A stretch of DNA of 18,892 nt from an uncultured Collinsella sp. (lineage in GTDB: Bacteria; Actinomycetota; Coriobacteriia; Coriobacteriales; Coriobacteriaceae): the NCBI GenBank assembly GCA_900549345.1, contig UROC01000033.1, forward strand, positions 1 to 18,892, in the 5' to 3' direction. This document shows positions 13,026 to 18,892 of the stretch, piece by piece (the first letter of the stretch is position 1; the number at the start of each line of letters is the position of its first letter). The notes beneath the pieces are model-generated. The model had not been told where the DNA came from. It worked only from the letters and a program-made list of their open reading frames with translations, and ran no database searches. The position numbers and the translations under genes are program-made.

Positions 13026-13217
13026 CTAGAACGGTATCTCCCAGTCCTCCGGGGGCACCTCCTCCATCCCGCCCCGCTCGCCCGTCATCAGCGGGTGGTC
13101 CGGCGTCAGCCCGCAGCCCGGGCACTGGAAGAGCCCGCAGAGCGTCTGCGCGTCCCAGGCGCCGGCGTCGCGGTCCTTCATCCTGTTCACCGGGCAGTCC
13201 TCCGCGGCGCACCTCAT
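13026..13217 (-). CDS. Small cysteine-rich protein encoded by the IS21 element
   Basis: This 63-aa ORF has its ATG (13217) overlapping the istB stop codon (ATGA), the hallmark of translational coupling. Cysteines at 3, 8, 27, 32 and 35 (C-x4-C and C-x4-C-x2-C) and His41 could bind zinc like a small ribbon. The C-terminal third is acidic with several prolines. It is not part of the classical two-gene IS21 layout, and I recognise no family. It may be an accessory transposition factor or a passenger. Coding reality is inferred from the coupling and the cysteine pattern. Confidence 0.55.
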   Translation of the reverse strand: MRCAAEDCPVNRMKDRDAGAWDAQTLCGLFQCPGCGLTPDHPLMTGERGGMEEVPPEDWEIPF

Positions 13218-13984
13218 TCGGCCTCACCCTTCCCGAGCATCAGCGCGTTCTCCATCCTGTAGCTGGCGCCGTTGAACTCCACCAGCCTGCCCGTGTAGAC
13301 GAGCCTGTCCACGACGGCCGCGGCCATCTTGTCGTCGCCGAACACCGTGCCCCACCTGCTGAACTCTATGTTGGTGGTGACTATGAGGCTCTGGGTGCCC
13401 TCGGGGGCCGACATGACCTGGAACAGCAGCCTCGCCCCCTCGACGTCGAGCGGCACGTAGCCGAGCTCGTCGAGTACCAGCAGGTCCGCCGACAGCAGGT
13501 CGTCGAGCTCCCTGCGCAGCCTGCCGCGGTCGCGCGCGTCGGCCAGGTGCATCACGAGCTGCGCGACGGTGAAGAACCTCACGGACTTGCCGGCCCTGAC
13601 GGCGGCGGCGCCGACCGCGATGGCGAGGTGGGTCTTGCCCCTGCCCGTCTTCCCGTGGAAGACGAAGTCCTGGCACGCGTCGATGAAGGCGAGCGACCTG
13701 AGGTCGGCCTCCCCGTAGCCGTCGGGGAACGAGACCTGGGAGAAGTCGTAGCCGTCGAGCGACTTGGCCGCGGGGAACCTCGCCCTGCGCATCCTCCTCT
13801 CCAGCTGGTTGGCGGCCCTGGCCTCCATCTGCCTGGCCAGCAGGCCCTCGACCGCCCTCATCTCGGGGAGCGTCGCCCCCTCGCAGAACTCGTCGACGAC
13901 GCTGTTCGAGAACAGCATCGAGCGCGCCTTGCCCCTCAGCGAGGACTCGAGCAGGCGCCTGTCGGGGCATGCGGCCCTGGCCAT
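13214..13984 (-). CDS. istB: IS21-family ATPase helper
   Basis: This 256-aa AAA+ ATPase of the DnaC/IstB type assembles on target DNA and activates the IstA transposase. The Walker A motif is FHGKTGRGKTHLA (about 109-121) and Walker B is DLLVLDELGYVPLD (about 167-180). Sensor-like VTTNIEFSRW and a C-terminal VDRLVYTGRLVEFNGASYR complete the family pattern. The length is normal. ATG 13984 follows the istA stop codon with no gap, so istA and istB are coupled, as is usual. No frameshift or missing motif was seen. Confidence 0.93.
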   Translation of the reverse strand: MARAACPDRRLLESSLRGKARSMLFSNSVVDEFCEGATLPEMRAVEGLLARQMEARAANQLERRMRRARFPAAKSLDGYDFSQVSFPDGYGEADLRSLAFIDACQDFVFHGKTGRGKTHLAIAVGAAAVRAGKSVRFFTVAQLVMHLADARDRGRLRRELDDLLSADLLVLDELGYVPLDVEGARLLFQVMSAPEGTQSLIVTTNIEFSRWGTVFGDDKMAAAVVDRLVYTGRLVEFNGASYRMENALMLGKGEAE

Positions 13985-15451
13985 CTACGCCACCCCCATG
14001 AAGCCGTCGTAGACGCCGAGGTCCACGGGCTCGTCGTAGGTGACGGTCCCCGTGGCGGCGCGCGCCGCGCTGACGGCGACCGACGCCTCGTCGATGCGGC
14101 CGGTCGCCTCGTAGGCGAGGCGCACCGCCTGCAGCGTGGCCTCCCATCCGGAGGTGGCCGCCTGGTCGCGCATCACCCTCAGCTCGGCCTTCAGGCCCGC
14201 CCTGTCCAGTGAGTCCATATGCTCCCTGAGCTCGTCGGGGAGCGCCTCCCTCACCCTGCTGTTCTCCCAGCCGCCGGCGTTCCACGCCAGCAGGGCGAGC
14301 TGCGAGGCGGGGTCGGACGTGTCGGTCGGGGCGCTGCCGTAGGCCCTGGGGTGCTCGCAGACGAGCTCGCCGCTGTCGGGGTCGTAGACGCTCACGGTCG
14401 TCGCCCGCAGGCCGACCGTGAGCCTGCGGCGCGAGAGCGACGGGTGCGTGGAGTAGAGGTGGCGGCCCCTCTCGCCGACCGAGACCTTGCCCTTCTTGTC
14501 GGCGGTGCGAGAGACGTAGGTGACGCAGTCGAGGGGCTTGGCCGGCAGCCCGAGCATCGCCAGCCTGTCGGCCTCGAAGAGATCGAGCTCGCGCTCGCCC
14601 TTTATCCAGTGGGGCTTGTCGGACATGGCGAGGCTGCGCTCGAGCAGCCTGCGGTTGAAGGCGCCGGCGTCCCACAGCTGGGGGACGGGGACGAAGAGGT
14701 TGCGGCGCACGCAGCCCACCTTGTTCTCGACGCTGCCCTTCTCGTTGCCCGAGCGGGGGTTGCAGAACCTGAAGCGGAAGCCGTAGTGGGCGCTGCAGGC
14801 GGCGAACAGCTCGGTCGTCCGGACCCCGCCGCCGACGCGGCGGCCGACGCCGGTCGCGTTGTCGAAGACGATCTTGGTCGGCACGCCGCCGACGTGCTCG
14901 AAGACGTTGCGCAGGGCCTGGCAGACGCACTCCGACGTCTCGCCCGGGAAGACCTGGGCCAGCCCGACGTTGGAGTACGGGAACGTCATCACGAAGAAGC
15001 TCAGCGTGGTCCGCATCCCCCTCACGTAGAAGTCGGCCTCGCCGAAGTCGGCCTGCGCCTCGCCGGGGCCCCAGACGAGGTCGAGGTACTGGGCGTCGGC
15101 CGCCTCCGCCGAGCGGCGGGCCCTAATCTCCCTGACGCACCGCTCCACGGTGCTGACGGAGACGTCGGCGCCGCACTCGGAGACGAGCCTGTCGTGGACG
15201 CGCTTCGCGGTATGGCGCTGCTTGCGCCCGCTGCGCATGTCGTCGTCGAGCCAGGACTCGATCAGGGGCCTGTACGGGTCGAGCTTTGAGCCCTGCGCCC
15301 GCCTCGCGGGCGGCTCGGGGCTGAAGTCGTCCATGTCGCGGTACTTGTAGACGGTGTCCCGGCTCACGCCGGTCTTGCGCGCGATCTCGGCGACGCTGTC
15401 CCCCTGCCGCCACAGCAGGCGTATAGAATTCTTATCGGTCATGCTGATCAT
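13985..15451 (-). CDS. istA: IS21-family transposase
   Basis: This 488-aa DDE transposase has an N-terminal helix-turn-helix at about 17-38 (GDSVAEIARKTGVSRDTVYKY). A second DNA-binding region follows around QRHTAKRVHDRL. The catalytic core has Asp in AQADFGEADF (about 135), Asp in KIVFDNATG (about 197) and Glu in GSVENKVG (about 242). A C-terminal beta-barrel-like region includes SRRRLTVGL. The start was placed at ATG 15451, 5 nt after GGAG; ATG 15442 is also possible, and upstream in-frame codons lack a suitable site. All residues expected for activity are present. Confidence 0.92.
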   Translation of the reverse strand: MISMTDKNSIRLLWRQGDSVAEIARKTGVSRDTVYKYRDMDDFSPEPPARRAQGSKLDPYRPLIESWLDDDMRSGRKQRHTAKRVHDRLVSECGADVSVSTVERCVREIRARRSAEAADAQYLDLVWGPGEAQADFGEADFYVRGMRTTLSFFVMTFPYSNVGLAQVFPGETSECVCQALRNVFEHVGGVPTKIVFDNATGVGRRVGGGVRTTELFAACSAHYGFRFRFCNPRSGNEKGSVENKVGCVRRNLFVPVPQLWDAGAFNRRLLERSLAMSDKPHWIKGERELDLFEADRLAMLGLPAKPLDCVTYVSRTADKKGKVSVGERGRHLYSTHPSLSRRRLTVGLRATTVSVYDPDSGELVCEHPRAYGSAPTDTSDPASQLALLAWNAGGWENSRVREALPDELREHMDSLDRAGLKAELRVMRDQAATSGWEATLQAVRLAYEATGRIDEASVAVSAARAATGTVTYDEPVDLGVYDGFMGVA

Positions 15452-15582
15452 TTCCTCTCCGGGCCTCCTTTGGTAGATACGAAGCACCACCAAGATAGCC
15501 CTGCGATCTGGTCAGCATGCCCCTTGCGGGAAGTGTCGACTTTATGCTGCCGTTTTTGTCGATTTAGATGTTACGGAATACA

Positions 15583-16330
15583 CGCCGTCGCCCACATCGA
15601 CCGGAACCGTTTCGATATCGAGCTGCCGCCGGACGGAAGGATCGAGGCCGCCCACCTCAGGCGTTTCCACCCGGAGGCATCCGCCGCGCTGAGGGAGGCC
15701 CTCGACCGGGCGGCATCCGGCTCCCCCGAGCTCGCCGGCGCGCTGGACCGCCACAGGAAGGCGGTCGAGAGGTGCGCCGGCCTCAAGTGCCTGACCGGGG
15801 AGGCGCGAGACGCCTACGCCCGCAAGGCAGCTGCTGACCTCGGCCTCCGGTGCGAGAACGCGGCGCTTCGGGTCATAGTCCCAGACAGAACGCCGGCTCG
15901 CGAGGAGGTGCCGACACGACGCGCCGCGCCCCAAACCGGCCCCGCGACGGAGAGACGGCGGGAGGCCGGACTCGCCACCGAGGCCCGGGCCTGCATCCCG
16001 AAGACGCGCCTCGAAAGGATCACGCGAAAGGCCGCGCGCGGCCGGACCCTCGAGCCGGCAGACCTCAGGGGGTGTCCCACGGCGGACCGGGCATTCAGGC
16101 GCGCCCCGTCGGCAGGCACCGCCCTAGGGCGCGCCGCCGCGATGGCGACCCTGGTCGCCAGGGAAGCCACACGGGACGCCAGAGGACGCGACATGGGAGA
16201 CGAGGCCGGCGAGAGGGCGCTGCGGCTCATCGCCGCGACCTTGAGGATCCTCGTCTCCGGCGGCACCGGGCCGACGAACGTCACCGCGCTGAAGATTACA
16301 AACAGGATAGAGAGGACGATCACGAGATGA
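15583..16330 (+). pseudogene. Truncated gene of a conjugative element, unknown product
   Basis: An open frame of ~248 codons enters from the IS21 right end, with no start of its own, and stops at 16330. It is rich in Arg, Ala and Glu and mostly charged (for example ALREALDRAAS and RKAVERCAGLKCL), with no membrane segment or recognised motif. Its stop overlaps the ATG of the TraG-like gene (ATGA at 16327-16330), so the two were cotranslated. A DNA-processing or mobilisation accessory protein would suit this position, but the sequence does not show it. The 5' end is missing on account of the IS21 boundary. Codon use is extremely GC-rich, like the coupling-protein gene and unlike the lac genes. 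Confidence 0.6.
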
Positions 16331-17400
16331 AACCAAAATCCTTCAACCGCGACATGAAAAAGGAACTCGCCGGCACGCTCGCGGCCCACGGCGTCGCCGC
16401 CACCATCGCCTGCACCGCGACCGCCGGCGCCTGGGACTACGCCAGGTGGTGGACTCTATCCCTCATCTCGGGCCTCTCCGTCCTGCTGCGACTGCCCACG
16501 GCCGACCCGGGGCCCGAGCCCGACTACGTCTTCCGCGGCCCCCTCGAGGCGGCCGCCGATGCGGCGGCGTCGGGCCAGGCGGGCGAGCTGCTCGCGGCGC
16601 TCGCCCTCGTCGCGGCCTCCGTCCTCGCGCTCGGATTAGTTTCTTGGGGCCGCTCATGGGCGAGGCTCCACGACGGGACGTTCGCCGGCGACCGCGCGCC
16701 CACGCGCACGCACGGGGACGCCTGGCTCGAGTCGAGGCCCTCCAGGGTCGCGAGGCGCTGCCCTCCCTGGGACGGGAAGGCCGCCGCGGAGGGGCTCGTA
16801 GCGGCCGGCTGCATCGGCGGCGGGATCGCGATGGTCCCCGCCGTCCACTGCCTCATAAGGGCGGGCAGTGGCGCCGGCAAAAGCAGACGCGCGCTGGCGC
16901 CATCAATTGCGGCTGCGATCGACCGCAACGCCCACGGGGTACCGACCTCCGTCATCGTCCACGACCCGAAGTCCGAGATCCGCGCATGGACCGAGCCGCT
17001 CGCCAGGAGGGCCGGGATGGAGGTCGCCGCCATCCGGCTCGACGAGCCCGTCAAGTCGGCGAGGTTCAACCCCCTCGACCGCGCCATCGCGGCACTCGGA
17101 ACCGAGGGCGTCGCCGGTGCCGTGGCCGAGCTCCGCGAGCTGTCGTCCTCCATCGTGCCCGACGCCTTCTCCTCCGGCCAGAGGTTCTTCACGGACGCCA
17201 GCCGCAACCTGCTGACCGGCCTCTGCCTGCTCGCGATAACGGACGGGCGGATCCCCGACGGCGCCCGGAACCTCTCGACCGTGCTCGCGCTCCTGGAGCC
17301 CCGCGACGGGAAGAGCGCGGTAAAGTCGCTGGAGGAGCTCGCCGCGGACCTGCCGGCGGGAAACCCGGCGCGCCAGTTCCTCCTCGTCGCCTCGTCGAAC
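16327..17400 (+). pseudogene. TraG/VirD4-type coupling protein, N-terminal part
   Basis: About 358 residues of a type IV secretion coupling ATPase are present; its family links relaxosome and secretion channel during conjugation. Hydrophobic segments at about 18-55, 88-106 and 157-177 anchor it to the membrane. Walker A is RAGSGAGKSRR (about 178-188) and the VIVHDPKSEI block (about 209-218) matches the DPKGE-like motif typical of VirD4/TraG. Later parts (ARFNPLDRAI, FFTDASRNLLTGLCLLAI) also fit the family. The usual second half, including the Walker B-like late motif, is missing because the sequence changes to a Bacteroidota dnaJ at about 17,400 while staying in frame. ATG 16327 overlaps the upstream stop codon. 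Confidence 0.82.
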
Positions 17401-17403
17401 GGC

Positions 17404-18213
17404 GGCGGGGGGCGGCGCGTGAACCGCGGCTCGGACATCCGCGTGCGGGTCAGGCTGACGCTGGCGGAGATTGCCAACGGCGTCACGAAAAAACTCAAGA
17501 TCAACAAGACCGTCGCCTGCGACAAGTGCGGCGGCACGGGTGCCAGGGATGCCAATTCCTATTCGACCTGTTCGACCTGCAACGGCACGGGCCATGTGAC
17601 GCGGGTGGAGAACACCTTCTTCGGCCGGATGCAGACGCAGGGCGTGTGCCCCACGTGCGGCGGCACGGGCAAGGTGATCACCGCGCCGTGCGACAAGTGC
17701 AAGGGCGAAGGCACGCTGCGCGGGCAGGAGGTCGTGGAGATCAAGATTCCGGCCGGCGTGGGCGAGGGCATGATGCTCACCGTCACGGGCAAGGGCAACG
17801 CCGCGCGCCACGGCGGCGTCAACGGCGACTTGCAAGTGCTGATCGAAGAGGAGCCGCATCCCGAACTGATGCGCGACGGCAACGACCTGATTCACAACCT
17901 CAATATCACCGTGACGCTGGCTCTGCTGGGCGGTACGGTCGAGGTGCCGACGGTAGACGGCCGCGCCAAGATCAAGATCGCTCCGGGAACGCATGCCGGC
18001 AAGGTGCTGCGTCTGGGCGGCAAGGGTTTGCCCGACGTGAACGGTTACGGCCGCGGCGACGAGCTGGTCGTGGTGGACATCACCATTCCGTCGAAACTCA
18101 ATGCCGAGGAGAAGCGGCTGGTCGAGGAGTTGTCCCGGCAGCCCGGTTTCCAGAAGGCCGACTCGGTCAAAAACCAGAATATTTTCGAGCGGATGAAGAG
18201 TTTCTTCCGTTAG
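17404..18213 (+). CDS. dnaJ: Chaperone DnaJ, C-terminal part (Bacteroidota origin)
   Basis: These are the last ~270 residues of DnaJ, co-chaperone of DnaK. From the Gly-rich linker remnant (GGGGRRVNRGSD) it runs into the zinc-binding domain with all four C-x2-C-x-G-x-G-type repeats (CDKCGGTG, CSTCNGTG, CPTCGGTG, CDKCKGEG). The C-terminal peptide-binding domains follow (IPAGVGEGMMLTV, NGDLQVLIEEE, LGGTVEVPTVDG, KVLRLGGKGLPD). The J-domain is absent. The wording resembles Alistipes DnaJ, and the next two genes are also of Bacteroidota type. The open frame upstream belongs to the TraG-like gene, so this N-terminus is artificial. Codon use shifts here from almost exclusively G/C-ending to a mixed pattern. 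Confidence 0.92.
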   Translation, partial: GGGRRVNRGSDIRVRVRLTLAEIANGVTKKLKINKTVACDKCGGTGARDANSYSTCSTCNGTGHVTRVENTFFGRMQTQGVCPTCGGTGKVITAPCDKCKGEGTLRGQEVVEIKIPAGVGEGMMLTVTGKGNAARHGGVNGDLQVLIEEEPHPELMRDGNDLIHNLNITVTLALLGGTVEVPTVDGRAKIKIAPGTHAGKVLRLGGKGLPDVNGYGRGDELVVVDITIPSKLNAEEKRLVEELSRQPGFQKADSVKNQNIFERMKSFFR

Positions 18214-18235
18214 GAAACGATACGGTTTCGTCTCT

Positions 18236-18280
18236 ACGGCGGAGTGCTGAATACCCCTGCGGGTTCCGGCATTCCGCCGT
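18236..18280. terminator. Hairpin after dnaJ
   Basis: ACGGCGGA (18236-18243) pairs with TCCGCCGT (18273-18280) around a 29-nt loop, 23 bp after the dnaJ stop. A smaller GAAAC/GTTTC hairpin immediately follows the stop at 18214-18229, and a perfect palindrome GGACGCATGCGTCC lies at 18331-18344. One or more could end dnaJ transcription, but no T tract is present. Confidence 0.4.
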
Positions 18281-18391
18281 ATTGGCAGATCGGGAGCCGC
18301 CCCGGCCGCAACCCGCTTCCCGCGCACGGCGGACGCATGCGTCCGTGCCGGAAAAAGGAATTCGCAGACAATAAAATTGCGGAAGAATTCG

Positions 18392-18399
18392 TATCTTTA
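18392..18399 (+). promoter_or_regulatory. Bacteroidota-type -7 element (weak)
   Basis: TATCTTTA resembles the Bacteroidota -7 consensus TAnnTTTG, except for the last base, and is 30 bp before the ATG at 18422. A matching -33 TTTG is not evident. Confidence 0.3.
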
Positions 18400-18421
18400 C
18401 AAAAAAATAGGAGGACACGCC

Positions 18422-18871
18422 ATGTTAGGTTTCACCCCGTTCAAGAAGCACGCGAACAAATTCAATTACATACCGCGTTATTACGACCCCGAAAAGGAGG
18501 CGCGCGAACAGCGCCGCGCCGAGCTTCGGGGCGAAAGAGCCGAAGACGCCGGCGGCGAATACCGCCCCGGACAATATATCCGCACCCAGCGCGATGCGCG
18601 CGCCGCACGCCGTTCCAAGGAGGAGAAGACGGGCCGCGACCGCATTTGGAAGATGGCCGTAGGCGCGGTTCTGGTGCTGCTTTTCATCTATATTCTCTAT
18701 CCGAGGCTCGCCGACGTTTTCCTGCCGGCGCGGACCTCGGCTCCGGCGCAGACCGAAGCGGTGGGCGCCGAAGAGTCGGTGCGGCGCAACGGACTCGACC
18801 AGTCGGGCATTTCCGACGTCGAGTGGCAGGAGCAGCCTATCACGGTGGTTTCCAACGATTATCAGGAATAA
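18422..18871 (+). CDS. Small membrane-anchored protein upstream of mutL (Bacteroidota)
   Basis: This 149-aa protein begins MLGFTPFKKHANKFNYIPRYYDPEKEARE, a pattern I associate with conserved Bacteroidota proteins encoded before mutL. The N-terminal ~75 residues are highly charged (Arg, Glu, Lys, Asp). One hydrophobic segment (about 78-96, WKMAVGAVLVLLFIYILYP) would place the remaining ~50 residues across the membrane. No function is known to me. AGGAGGA (18409-18415) precedes ATG 18422; an upstream in-frame TTG at 18377 overlaps the putative promoter and was not used. Its stop is directly followed by the next start codon, so the two genes are coupled. Confidence 0.85.
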   Translation: MLGFTPFKKHANKFNYIPRYYDPEKEAREQRRAELRGERAEDAGGEYRPGQYIRTQRDARAARRSKEEKTGRDRIWKMAVGAVLVLLFIYILYPRLADVFLPARTSAPAQTEAVGAEESVRRNGLDQSGISDVEWQEQPITVVSNDYQE

Positions 18872-18892
18872 ATGGCAGATAAAATCAGATTA
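18872..18892 (+). CDS. mutL: DNA mismatch repair protein MutL, first 7 codons
   Basis: ATG at 18872 immediately follows the stop of the preceding gene and encodes MADKIRL, the typical start of Bacteroidota MutL. Seven residues alone would not identify the gene. The call also rests on the preceding small protein, which usually neighbours mutL in this phylum. Confidence 0.6.

Larger units (their letters stand above)
12919..15582 (-). mobile_element. Complete IS21-family insertion sequence
   Basis: The element is about 2,664 bp with istA, istB and a small third ORF on the minus strand. Its ends match as inverted repeats: TGTGTTCCGT at 12919 against TGTATTCCGT read inward from 15582, then TCGACAAA-ACG. 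I count about 25 of 32 matching positions. Subterminal repeats follow (TCGACAC blocks, and CATGCTGACC at 12972-12981 inverted at 15510-15519), typical of the multiple transposase sites in IS21 ends. All coding frames are intact. The 8 bp on each side (TGCCCGGG and CGCCGTCG) do not match, so there is no target duplication, and the flanking genes are unrelated. Confidence 0.88.

Noticed and set aside
13224..14930. Open frame of 568 codons on the minus strand across istA and istB
   Set aside because: Arg-rich out-of-frame translation of the IS21 genes; no start context and no motifs.
16327..18213. A novel membrane ATPase-chaperone fusion protein
   Set aside because: Both halves are truncated at a G-rich run and come from different taxonomic backgrounds; an assembly chimera explains everything seen.
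16446..18374. Open frame of 642 codons on the plus strand, and one of 474 codons on the minus strand at 16903-18327
   Set aside because: Both cross the organism junction in frames shadowing the TraG-like and DnaJ proteins; composition is Arg/Gly/Ala-rich and meaningless.
1..18892. CRISPR array, tRNA or rRNA genes
   Set aside because: No regularly spaced direct repeats, cloverleaf-like segments or rRNA-conserved blocks were seen on either strand.

Overview
Bases 1 to about 12,410 look like chromosome of a high-GC anaerobic gut actinobacterium of the Coriobacteriia, most likely Collinsella or a close relative. This is inferred from GC-rich codon use, the combination of lactose-PTS and tagatose-pathway genes, and interspersed hairpin repeats. 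No rRNA or tRNA gene is present to confirm it. The segment is almost entirely a lactose-utilisation regulon of the tagatose-6-phosphate type. It holds lacE (lactose EIICB) and lacG (6-phospho-beta-galactosidase) on the minus strand, with a divergent LacI-family regulator. On the plus strand it holds lacF (lactose EIIA), lacA and lacB (galactose-6-phosphate isomerase), a lacX/galM-like epimerase and lacC (tagatose-6-phosphate kinase). A second divergon, a truncated GH1 gene facing a paralogous LacI regulator, lies at the left edge. A polytopic membrane protein of unknown role sits between lacF and lacA. The pathway runs lactose -> lactose-6-P (LacEF) -> galactose-6-P + glucose (LacG) -> tagatose-6-P (LacAB) -> tagatose-1,6-bisP (LacC). 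The aldolase LacD is not in the window.

The regulatory DNA is rich. Four clear 18-bp palindromic LacI-type operators, plus a weaker fifth, lie in the two divergent intergenic regions. Each clear one pairs a shared half-site (AATGTTNAC) with a divergon-specific half-site (AATGAGCAC or AATGGCAAC). A different motif (TGTTCTTTTTTG) is shared by the lacF and lacA upstream regions. Directly after the stop codons of lacB and lacC are two copies of a structured element of about 146 nt. Their helices have different sequences but preserved pairing, joined by conserved single-stranded blocks. This looks like a structured RNA and is the most interesting signal here.

From about 12,420 to 17,400 the DNA is distinctly more GC-rich and mobile. 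It holds the 5' part of an IS110-family element, a complete IS21-family element (istA, istB and a small cysteine-rich third ORF), a truncated unknown gene, and the N-terminal part of a TraG/VirD4-type coupling protein. The two flanks of the IS21 element belong to unrelated genes and show no target duplication. That points to IS-mediated rearrangement or a mis-join at a repeat.

At about 17,400 the sequence switches, inside a G-rich run, to a different organism. It continues as the C-terminal two-thirds of a Bacteroidota (Alistipes-like) dnaJ, then a small membrane-anchored protein, then the first codons of mutL. The open TraG-DnaJ reading frame across this point is most likely an assembly chimera, not a biological fusion.
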